A stretch of 64,000 bases of DNA from Argopecten irradians (lineage: Eukaryota > Mollusca > Bivalvia > Pectinida > Pectinidae), in contig NC_091137.1 in assembly GCF_041381155.1 (NCBI RefSeq), positions 12,519,765-12,583,764 of the forward strand, written 5' to 3'. Shown piece by piece: positions 44,745 to 56,200 of this stretch; the first letter of the stretch is position 1; each line of letters begins with the position of its first letter. A model generated the notes under the pieces. It saw nothing but the letters and a program-made list of their open reading frames with translations. It did not search any database and was not told the DNA's origin. A program made the position numbers and the translations under genes.

Positions 44745-46560
44745 TTTATTTTCCAGTACAGGATTGAGGTCCTCTACACTGGAGTCATGATCATACAATA
44801 AATACATACATGATAAATAATGTACATGTAGCATTGCAGGTAATAATCTTTATAGTTTCATTAAGTAAAGATTTTAAGAAATGTTAGATTTCCATGTTGA
44901 CAATTTTAAAGTATTCATGTTTTTATTGTTAACACAGTTCATAATGATAACTCTGCTCTATAATTATAGAGTAGGTCTTGGCTTTCCCAGAATTTGTCTA
45001 AATTATTTTTAAAACAGTTTATATTAGGTGATGATAACAGATTCTGGTAGAGAGTTCCTAATTCTGACAGTTGGTACAGTAAAATAGTTTTTCCTCAATG
45101 TTGATGTTGAATGTTGGGGGTAGAGTTTTTTTGAGTTTCCTCTAGCACTATGTTTGGGGCCACATCTGACCATAAGCTTATACAGTTACAGCAGTCTTTA
45201 TCATATAATCCAAAAATCATTTTGAACACTTCAATCATGTCCCCGCACAAACACCGTTATGATAAACTGGGCAATTTCAGTTTTTTCAGCCTTTCCTCGT
45301 ATGGCAGTTTCTGTAGTCTGGGCAGGCATCTAGTGGCACGTAGTTGAACACTTTCTATCAGATCAATTTCCTTGTTTTTGTACGGATACCAGATTGAACT
45401 TATGTAATCTAGCTGTGACCTGACAAGTGATTTGTATAATGGTATAGATAACTGTGTGTCCATAAAATGAAATGTTCTACGTAACATACCAAACATTGAA
45501 TTGGCTTTTTTTACTTTGTTGCTGATTTGGTTTTCAAAGCTTAAATCTGATACTATAGTTACTCCAATGTCTTTCTCACTTGTTGTAGTTAGCAGTTGTT
45601 TATTTATTAAGTTGTAATGGTGATTTGTATCTGTAGACTTTCCAATATGCATGTGTTTACAATTGTTGGGGTGCATTTTTAATAACCAATCTTAACTCAA
45701 TATACTCATGGTGTTCAAATCGTTTTGCAGGATTTTCCTATCTTCTTCGTTGGAAATTATTTTAAAAAATTTTGTGTTGTCTGCGAAAAGATCTATCTCA
45801 GAGTTTACTAGATTTGGGAGCTCATTCATGAAGATGACAAAGAGAAGTGGTCCGAGCACTGAACCTTGTGGTATTCCAGAAGTGACTTTTGTCCACTCTG
45901 AATCTTCCCTGTTAACTGTGACTTTTTGATGCCTTCCTATAAGAAAGTTTGAGATCTAAGTGATTAGTTGACTTGAGAAGTTATATGCACCTAGTTTATT
46001 GAGGAGACGTTGGTGAAGGACCGTGTTGATGGCCTTCTTGTAATCCTTATATATATGCAATCAATAGCATGACCATTGTCCAGTGCATGTGTCCATTTAT
46101 ATAAACCTTCAAGTAATTGTAGAGAAGTGGACCTTTCTAACATGAAGCCGTACTGTTTTGTAGAAAAGCATTTGTTGGTCTTCATGTGTTTCTTTATGTG
46201 CTCCCTTATAATGGTTTCTAGTATTTTACATACAACTGAGGTCAGACTGACCGGGCGATAATTACCAGTTTCACATCTGTCACCTTTTTTTTTGTATATT
46301 GCACAGACTTTTGCATTTTTCCAATCTAGTGGTAGATCTCCGGTGGTCAGTGACTGATTGAACAGGATAGTTAGCGGTATTCTTATAGAATATGCTGTGT
46401 TTTTCAAGTGGTGAGGGTCATCCAGTCCAGGTGATTTCTCTGTTTTAAGTTTTGAAAGATAGTTATGTATTTGCTGAACAGAGAAATAGACATTCCTGTT
46501 CAGTGTCTTGACCAGGAATCATACACAGGCCCCAATTCCTCTTCTTCTTTCTGACAGTAA
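44745..46560 (-). mobile_element. 5'-truncated CR1-like LINE, decayed
   Basis: Minus-strand ORF2 remnants in order: KTEKSPGLDD, GNYRPVSLTSVVCKILE, QYGFMLERSTSLQLLE, GIPQGSVLGPLLFVIF, the active-site motif as FADN instead of FADD, YKSLVRSQLDYISSIW, ESVQLRATRCLP and YEERLKKLKLPSLS. Several frame changes separate these blocks. The Asp-to-Asn change in the catalytic motif would abolish polymerase activity. It is a relative of the nearly intact LINE at 10.1-14.4 kb. Confidence 0.85.
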
Positions 46561-46623
46561 TGACGTCCATCAATGATGATGATTATGGATATTTATTGCG
46601 CATAATATCCGATCCGGTTAACC

Positions 46624-46846
46624 TTTGGTTTGTTTATTTTTACGTCCTATTAACAGCCAGGGTCATGTAAGGACGTGCCAGGTTTGTTGGTGGAGGAAAG
46701 CCGGAGTACCCGGAGAAAAACCACCGACCAGCGGTCAGTACCTGGCAACTGCCCCACATGGGATTCGAACCCGCATCCCAGAGGTGGAGGGCTTGTGGTA
46801 ATATGTCGGGACATGTTAACCACTCGGCCACCGCGGCCCCATTTAA
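46624..46846 (-). mobile_element. tRNA-derived SINE, copy 2
   Basis: Same family as 37,822-38,047, with A box TGGCCGAGTGGTTAAC, B box GGTTCGAATCCC-like (GGGTTCGAATCCCAT) and the same 3' core. It is flanked by a perfect 10-bp duplication CCGGTTAACC (46,614-46,623 and 46,847-46,856). Confidence 0.92.
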
Positions 46847-47042
46847 CCGGTTAACCGCTTGGCATTTTATTAACCGTTCCAGCACTAGTTTCAATATCAG
46901 GCGGTTTGCTGTATCTGGTATTTTTTGCCGATTAAAATAAACCTGGCTGTGGTACCTCATGAATTTGGCTAAATTACATTAGAAAGCATACAGTTAGATA
47001 TAGAAAAGTACCCTCTGAGGTGAGTCTTGTGTCATGGGTCAA

Positions 47043-47101
47043 CTCTAAGCGAGTCGTCCTCAGAACTATTTTGATCGGTTCTGAGGATGACTCGCTTAGA
47101 G
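47043..47101. repeat. 24-bp inverted repeat with a hammerhead-like word
   Basis: CTCTAAGCGAGTCGTCCTCAGAAC-type arms (24 bp, 47,043-47,066 and 47,078-47,101, one mismatch) flank an 11-nt loop. The right arm continues as CTGAGGA, then a GACTC/GAGTC stem, then GAAAC, which approximates a hammerhead ribozyme core with one extra base. Such words are known at the ends of Penelope-like retroelements. Ribozyme activity is not established. Confidence 0.5.
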
Positions 47102-47299
47102 TCGAAACATTTCAACAACTATATGATTAAAAAATCAGCTTACTGGAGGGAACTACCATGTTGGACTCGCTCTTTTATACATTTACCTGGATTACAAGTG
47201 AGGCCTCTGTATTCTTTTGAATCCACGGCCGGTTCCATCAAGAATTTCTACATTTTCCATAACCCAGGACGTTGCGCCTCCACCCCCCCATAGTGATTA

Positions 47300-50200
47300 T
47301 TTGGAGTTTAATGTGTATTTTTTTGTGAAACTTGTTTTAGAATGATTATACCAAGACTGAGAGTTATAGTTTATACATTTTGGAATTATTGATAATTTAA
47401 TATATTAAAAAACCTGTATATTGTTTTACCTGATAATATTCCTGACTAGCCAAGCTCGCCTCCGTATCAACAGCAAAGGAATAGTATAAGTCAAAAAACT
47501 ACTTTGTTGGGATAAATCAGGTCCCTCATGATAGACCTGCCACTTAATTCTGGAGGTGCTAATAGGGTTTATTGTCTGAGAGGAAAATTAATTTGATTCT
47601 AGGCATTTCAGGTTTGGAAGTCGTGGATTAGAGATCATTGTATGGAGAACATAAGTACTCTGTATGTAGATTAGACCGAATCATCTGTCTCTTAAAATGA
47701 GCTCCTTTTCTTTTTGTTGTCGTTTATAGATACGCTCATATGAGACGATTCAGTCTTTATGTGGATATGTATTTTGTACTCACATACGTTTCGTAAACAA
47801 GTTTCTCTAGTGGAAAAGAAAGATGAAATCAAAGCTTGAACGATAGGAAAGTAACAAATAAAGATGTTACCTATTTGTTTTTGGATCATCTTTTAAATTA
47901 CTAACAGATCTTCTAGCTAACAGATGGGATAAATTTCATATCTTCCAAGTCAGTATAAGTGCACATTTATTGAACACTCAGCATCAAAGATAACGTACCT
48001 GGCTGGAAATGACAAGTCCATATTTCCTGTCATCACAAGACTAAACTACATTTGATAAACCCTACAGATTTATCAGTATGACCAATTTGATGTTACCTAT
48101 TTTGCATAATGGTGTATAACACAAAAACTGCCAAAAGCGACCAAATGGCACAATTTGAAATAAGATTTTCATTTTTTCCCGGGGAAGACTCACCTGGACC
48201 CCTTCCCACCTTCTCGCGCCTGTGGCGCTCACCTTAAAAAAAATGCTTACACATCCAACATCCTTCAGCTACGCGTCTGACTTACCATATTTATTTAAAA
48301 CTAGTGCTCACTAATAAGCACCCTATTTTATATTAGTAACCATGAGGTTAAAATCATATGTAAGTTATTAGGTATATAAAAAACTTCAATAAGTTAATGC
48401 CAGAATTCCTTTGGGATCTGTGGTACTTATTTATACAAAACCAACATAACTAACTAATGTTGTCTTTGACATCACAGGGACTTGGTACACATTTCAACTG
48501 TTTATTATCTATATATGTTACTATAAATCATGAAATGTGGATTTGTAACTTGTACCAAATCCCTGTGATTTGTGATCCATCATACTTATTACTCATGGAC
48601 TGGGAGTTGGAATATTAGGAAGTCCATGTGACCGAAATTAAAGGGAATGCGTATGAAACAACATGTAATTGTAGCAATTGAAAGACCATCCAGACTTGTG
48701 CTGGAATGTTAATTGCACTCTCAGGTTTGTCCCCTTAAAACATTTATACACATTTCATTTTTTTTTCTGTAAAATATTTCAGATATTATGAAAGTGACTT
48801 GAGATATAAATTTGACTTTACAATTCTGTACTGTTTCAGAGTCGATAATGAAGTAATCAGACACAGCTATCAGTGGTAGCTGATCATCCCGGTAGGTGAG
48901 TGCATATGTATGTTGTCATAGTAACTGTGTCCCCATTGTGGGCCCTGGAGGCCACCAGCTGGGGTTTCAAATATCTTTCATTTCCCACACATTTTGATTG
49001 ATAAAAAGTTTGTTATCGTCTCTGTAATAGCAATCAGTGTTTATTTAATTCAAGTTTCTGATATGTTGGATAACTTTAGCATGAAGAGAACTGTATCGTC
49101 TGTCTAGCCAACAGTTTTGGTTTAAAATCAGACTGCCACTGCAAAAAGTCACCAGCTGCTCGGCATTTTCTACATCAGAAAATTTTCATACATCTTAATG
49201 TTGCCTGTATAGAATATAGCCTTTGTGAAACATTTGTTTATCTCCTTTTCAGGAATGTGATGGTCTAATGTACATATTGTTAATGTTGTAGGAGGATTTC
49301 CTTCTCTGTTTTCAAAATTCTATGAGATTTATGTGAAATGATGTAATGAATCATTTCTTTTTCTTGGTTAGTATGATCCAATATATATAGGTAATGTTCA
49401 ACTGAGGTAAATTACTTAATTACTGTAGTAATATCAAAATCATTGTTCTGCTAAAATATAAGCAATTTTGAAAAAAATATAATTTAACTTTGCATATATG
49501 TAAAAAAAACCATGAAAATGTTGATTACATCACTGATGCTGTTATTGGACTTAAAGTTGTATGTGCTGTAATTTTCATACTCACAAATCCACCTGTGTGA
49601 TAGTTACCTTTTAGTGTAGTGTTAGGACAACATGAATGAAACATACAGGTTTTGACACTTTATTTTGTCCTGCAGTTAAATAAAGACAATTTTTTTAAGA
49701 CCACTAGTAGATTTTTAGAAAGTTGTATAAATGTTGATCTCATAATGCTTAGGGACAAGTCAGGGTGCTGCTTTATCAGTATAGGTAGGTACTGTATACC
49801 ACATTATTTTACATTTTATACCTCTTTCCTGAATACTGTACCCCTTATAATGAAGGGTTCTTAAATTGAATATATATATGGTAGGTCATATCTGTTGAAG
49901 CTCAAATCTATTTAATTAGCATTGTGATTTTATCCTAAATTAACGGATACACAAGTAGATAATTTGATAACTACATGTACATATGCCAATAAATTTTAGT
50001 GAAAACACATTTGATGAAAGTTTATTCAGCATTTTACCAGAATGTTTGATGTGATAGTGACTGAAATGTTGCAGACCTGGCTCAGGCTACAAAGCTTTCT
50101 TTGGATTACATAATATCTAACTGTGTTGTTTACACAAGAGCTCTAGCTTTTCTCATGGGAGTGTTAAGTTTTACAGAAGTTAAACAAAGATTTGGATTGA

Positions 50201-53200
50201 TTTGTATAGCTGTGATACAGAGGCCTGTGTCATGTGTGAAAATTGGTCATCTACTACTGTCTTTCAGAAATAGAAATACAGTAATACTATAATTCTGACA
50301 ATAAACTAAACAGAGATGGTTTTGGTAAAAAAAATTACACAAGCTGGTAAGCAAGGCAACAATTTAATTTCATTAATACTCTGTGCTGTCATACACAGAA
50401 TATTGACTTTAGACTATTTATTACAACTCATTAAATCTTGACATCCTTAATTTAAAGACAAATTGTGATGACAGTTATCAAGTGAAGGAAACCATTTATT
50501 TCCTGCAATTAAATTGGTTAAATTTCTTCAGATTGACCATAAGATGGGAGTATTGAGTGTTACTCACATTCGTCCAATCCTGTAGTATCGTGTCCTCTTT
50601 TGTATGGAGGACAGGACATTTAGGTCTCGGACATACTTGCCTGTGATCAGATTTGAATAGATGAGTTGCAGTGTGATGTTACAAAGGTTCTCAGTAAAAC
50701 ATTGAGTGTTACTCACCAAAGGGTTCCTTTTAAAACAGAAATCTCAACGTATCAAAAGATGAATAAATATTTAGATTGGTTTGTAAATTTATCATCACTG
50801 ACATGTTAAGTAAATGGACTGTAAAGATTTGGTGATGCTACTTAGTACTGTCACTTTTTACCTGGCGACGTCTCGGATGGTTTAAGCCTACATGAGTGTG
50901 GGTGGTTTCATTGAAAGAATTAGGATGATTTCTTTCTAGAAGATATTGAGCAACAATTTTACGACAATCATTTACTAGAATTATCACTTTACTGTATTTT
51001 GTAGCATGACAAGACATCTCTGGTACAAAATGCACTGAACTGTTCAAATTGTGTGAGTTGTGCTGTGGACCCTACCCTATAAACTGTATCGTTGATGGGT
51101 TTATGGAACCTGAACCGTGGAGTCCTCAGTTATATGGGATGTTGTCATGCTATATTTTAATGCTGATCACAAAACAAATGCTTTTATCAGGGCTTTTAAA
51201 GTTGTCGCACACATTTGTCCTAACAAAAACTTCACATGTATTAACTTGTTTGTTTTTATGATTAATTGCTACAGAATCACAAATTGCTTTACAACATAGA
51301 TGATGTATGTATATTGTATGGGGTCTTGAATGTTCTGTTTGAGTCACATTCCAACAAAGGCGATTTGTTGAATACTAGGCTATTCATATTTTAATCAAAG
51401 TGATAATTTACATAAGCAACTTATCAGTCTCAAATCTGTTCACAATAAAAGTGACTCATATGATTTGTGATTATTGGGCCTTTTATAACAGGCTAATATC
51501 TTGACCACTAGTTGAGAGGAAACTGCAGGGGCTGCCATTTAGGCACAATATCACTTGTAAAGTTGCAGCTGAGTCAAACTGGGAGGTAGAAAGTTGTTCA
51601 AGGATACAATTAAGTTACAAACTAATGACCTCTGACTTACATGTCTTATCAATGAATTATATTGCCTTATTAAAGATGTTCTAAAACCAGTGGCAACCAT
51701 TCTTCTACAGAAACTTTTAGTTTCACTGCATTCCTTCCTCATCACGTAATGTCGATCTAATAACAACAGGTTTTTTTCTACGAAACACTACAGTTCCTGG
51801 CATTCTTTGCGCATTCGTCCAAGTCCTTCTCCAACAAGAAACATGAGGCCGTTGGGAATGTCATCTGTTGGTATATTTGAAGGAAACATCTAGGAGAGTG
51901 ACACGGCCAGACTGATACTCCAACTGGAAACTTCACTTAAGTTACCTAGCAATCATGCAGACTTTCACCTTGTCAAAGCTCCGCTTCATACTTTTTGAGA
52001 CCAACAACTGATTTTACCAAACGAGAACCTACTCACAAGGGTGATACCTGTTTTGTGTAAAGGTATTTCTACATGTTTCTCTTGAGAATTTTGTTTTTTT
52101 TCTATTTGTTACTAATGAGAAAATTCAAAATAAATGCCAATCAAAATCATTTAAGTCTTTATGATTTATGTACTGAAAATTATAGTAGTTTGCTTATAAT
52201 GGCAAATCACCCTGAAATCATTATCATTATACAATTCAAATCGAAATCATTTACTATATGTTGTGTAACCATATCCTGATATCGACGCCTACTTTTAAAA
52301 TCAAGTTTAAATTATACCAATAAGTTAAACAAGAAAAACCCAAATGTTTTAAATGATATTCAAAGGTAAAAGCCCTTCAATAAAATGAACATTTTGATAA
52401 TTTTTAAAATAGCTGTAGTAACAAGTACACTGGAATTGGCACATTTCACATGAAGACATTTATAAGTGAATGATGCTGTTGTTCTGGAATGTCAGTTAAA
52501 TAGCTACCTACCCATTTATAATCTCCAAGCATTGAATCACTCACTCATTTCTTCATCACCGAGAATTCTTATGATTTCGACTGACAGGTCTTTAAACCAT
52601 ATAAATATACTAAACACCTTCTTAAGAATCTGTTTGTTTTTAATATTTGAAATTTTTTACAAAGAATGTCTGTCTGTGTGTGAGAGACTATATGAGCCTG
52701 TCACTATCTTGGGTTTTCATCTCCCTGGCGGGCTGCTGAGACTGCCAACATACATCTGGTCGCTATAGGGACCTGCTTTATGTTTTTTGTAAGTCATGCT
52801 CCAATTATTTCAAATTTTGGAGGAGGTGAAATCTGATTGGGCAATTAGGAAGATACTACTTGAATAGTGTACTTGGTAGATTATAGTCACTACTCAGGCC
52901 CACTAGTACAGGCAGTACATGGGCTCAGTGGTGGTAACCTGAGGTCCTAAATGTTGTGGATTATTTATAAAACTTAATGTGGAGCAGTGTACCGTTATCA
53001 TGGCAAGTGTGTGACCTGGAACCTGTCTGAAGAAAACTCTCAAGGAAGTGTTCTCTGCTGGAGCCCAGGATGTAAACACATGGAAATCTAACAGGTACAG
53101 TAGCCATTCAAATTCAACTTACACTGAGTTACATGTTAATTCTATAGGTGACACGAGGTGTAAAGATCTAAGGGGTGAAGGTGTGGAATTGGTGTGGGGC

Positions 53201-53240
53201 TCTATAGATAGATATTGGATTAGTGGGCATTGGTGTGAAT
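47300..53240. other. Long stretch without a recognised gene
   Basis: I see no exon with a recognisable domain and no clear mobile element. A possible short non-coding exon lies near 48,840-48,891 (acceptor TACTGTTTCAG, donor CCCG/GTAGGTGAG), which could be a 5' untranslated exon of the gene at 63,203. Open frames here (for example 52,466-52,768) look random. Confidence 0.35.
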
Positions 53241-53242
53241 AA

Positions 53243-56200
53243 CAACAGGGGTGAGGGTATGGGGTGGTGAGGGGTTAGTGTGAGGGTATGGGGTGGTGAG
53301 GGGTTAGTGTGAGGGTATGGGGTGGTGAGGGGTAAATGTGAGGGTATGGAGTGGTGAGGGGTAAGTGTGAGGGTATGGAGTGGTGAAGGGTTAGTGTGAG
53401 GGTATGGAGTGGTGAGGGGTTAGTGTGAGGGTATGGAGTGGTGAGGGTATGGAGTGGTGAGGGGTTAGTGTGAGGGTATGGCGTGGTGATGGGTTAGTGT
53501 GAGTGTATGGGGTGGTGAGGGGTTAGTGTGAGGGTATGGAGTGGTGAGGGGTTGGTGTGAGGGTATGGAGTGGTGAGGGGTTAGTGTGAGGGTATGGCGT
53601 GGTGATGGGTTAGTGTGAGTGTATGGGGTGGTGATGGGTTAGTTGTGAGGGTATGGGGTGCTGAAGGTGTTGTGTTAGGTATGGGGTGCTGAAGGGGTTA
53701 GTGTGAGGGTATGGGGTGGTGAATGGTGGTAGTGGAGTATGGGTGCTGAGGGGTTAGTGTGAGGGTATGGGGGTGTGAGTGTTGGTGGTAGGGTTTGAGT
53801 GTTAGTGTGAGGGTATGGGGTGCTGAAGGTGTTAGTGTGAGGCTATGGGGTGCTGAAGGTGTTGGTGTGAGGCTATGGGGGTACTGAAGGGTTTAGTGTG
53901 AGGTATGGGTGCTGAAGGTGTTAGTGTGAGGCTATGGGGTACTGAGGGGTTAGTGTGAGGCTATGGGGTGTATGAAGGGGTAAGTGTGAGGGTATAGGTT
54001 GGTGAAGGGGTTGGTGTGAGGCTATAGGGTACTGAGGGGTTAGTGTGAGAGTATGGGGTGCTAAAGGGTTTGGTGTTAGGGTATGGGGTGCTGAAGGTGT
54101 TAGTGTAAGGCTATGGGGTGCTGAAGGGGTTGGTGTGAGGCTATGGGGTACTGAGGGGTTAGTGTGAGTGTATATGGTGCTGAAGGGGTTAGTGTGAGGC
54201 TATGGGGTGCTGAAGGGGTTAGTGTGAGGCTATAGGGTACTGAGGGGTTAGTGTGAGGGTATAGGGTGCTAAAGGGGTTAGTGTTAGGCTATGGGGTGCT
54301 GAAGGGGTTAGTGTGAGGCTATGGGGTGCTGAAGGGGTTAGTGTGAGGGTATAGGGTGCTGAAGGGGTTAGTGTGAGGCTATGGGGTGCTGAAGGGGTTA
54401 GTGTGAGGCTATGGGGTGCTGAAGGGGTTAGTGTGAGGCTATGGGGTGCTGAAGGGTTTAGTGTGAAGGTATGGGGAGATGAAGGTGTTAGTGTTAGGCT
54501 ATGGGGTGGTGAAGGGTTTAGTGTGAAGGTATGGGGAGATGAAGGTGTTAGTGTTAGGCTATGGGGTGCTGAAGGGTTTAGTGTGAGGCTATGGGGTGGC
54601 TGAAGGGGTTAGTGTGAGGCTATGGGGTGCTGAAGGGGTTAGTGTGAGGGTATGGGGTGGCTGAAGGGGGTGTGAGGCTATGGTGAGGTTAGGTAGGGTA
54701 GGTGAGGTATGGGGTGCTGAAGGGGTTAGTGTGAGGGTATAGGGTGCTGAAGGGGTTAGTGTGAGGGTATGGGGTGCTGAAGGGGTTAGTGTGAGGGTAT
54801 GGGGTGCTGAAGGGGTTAGTGTGAGGCTATGGGGTGCTGAAGGGGTTAGTGTGAGGCTATAGGGTACTGAGGGGTTAGTGTGAGGGTATAGGGTGCTAAA
54901 GGGGTTAGTGTTAGGCTATGGGGTGCTGAAGGGGTTATTGTGAGGCTATGGGGTGCTGAAGGGGTTAGTGTTAGGCTATGGGGGGTGCTGAAGGGGTTAG
55001 TGTGAGGCTATGGGGTGCTGAAGGGGGTTAGTGTGAAGGGTATGGGGTGCTGAAGGGGTTAGTGTGAGGCTATGGGGTGCTGAAGGGGTTAGTGTGAGGG
55101 TATAGGGTGCTGAAGGGGTTAGTGTGAGGCTATGGGGTGCTGAAGGGGTTAGTGTGAGGCTATGGGGTGCTGAAGGGGTTAGTGTGAGGGTATGGGGTGC
55201 TGAAGGGGTTAGTGTGAGGGTATGGGGTGCTGAAGGGGTTAGTGTGAGGCTATGGGGTGCTGAAGGGGTTAGTGTGAGGGTATAGGGTGCTGAAGGGGTT
55301 AGTGTGAGGCTATGGGGTGCTGAAGGGGTTAGTGTGAGGGTATGGGGTGCTGAAGGGGTTAGTGTGAGGCTATGGGGTGCTGAAGGGGTTAGTGTGAGGC
55401 TATAGGGTGCTGAAGGGGTTAGTGTGAGGGTATAGGGTGCTGAAGGGGTTAGTGTGAGGCTATGGGGTGCTGAAGGGGTTAGTGTGAGGCTATGGGGTGC
55501 TGAAGGGGTTAGTGTGAGGTATGGGTGCTGAAGGGTGTGTAGTGTATAGGGCTAGGGGTGTGTAGGCAGGTTGGGTAGTGTGAGGCTATGGGGTGCTGAA
55601 GGGTAGGTTAGTGTGAAGGGGTTAGTGTAGGTATGGGTGCTGAAGGGGTTAGTGTGAGGCTATGGGGTGCTGAAGGGGGTTAGTGTGAGGCTATGGGTGC
55701 TGAGGGTTAGTGTGAGGGTATGGGTGCTGAAGGGGTTAGTGTGAGGCTATGGGTGCTGAAGGGGTTAGTGTGAGGGTATGGGGTGCTGAAGGGTTTAGTG
55801 TGAGGCTATGGGGTGCTGAAGGGGTTAGTGTGAGGCTATGGGGTGCTGAAGGGGTTAGTGTGAGGGTATAGGGTGCTGAAGGGGTTAGTGTGAGGCTATG
55901 GGGTGCTGAAGGGGTTAGTGTGAGGGTATGGGGTGCTGAAGGGGTTAGTGTGAGGCTATGGGGTGCTGAAGGGGTTAGTGTGAGGGTATAGGGTGCTAAA
56001 GGGGTTAGTGTGAGGGTATGGGGTGCTGAAGGGGTTAGTGTAAGGCTATGGGGTGCTGAAGGGGTTAGTGTGAGGCTATGGGGTGCTGAAGGGGTTAGTG
56101 TGAGTGTATATGGTGCTTAAGGGGTTAGTGTGAGGGTATGTGGTGCTGAAGGGGTTAGTGTAAGGCTATGGGGTGCTGAAGGGGTTAGTGTGAGGCTATA

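Noticed and set aside
54373-54603. 76-codon open frame inside the minisatellite (decapeptide repeat)
   Set aside because: It follows from the 30-bp unit length being a multiple of three; TAG stops appear in the GGGTATAG unit variants and there is no gene context.
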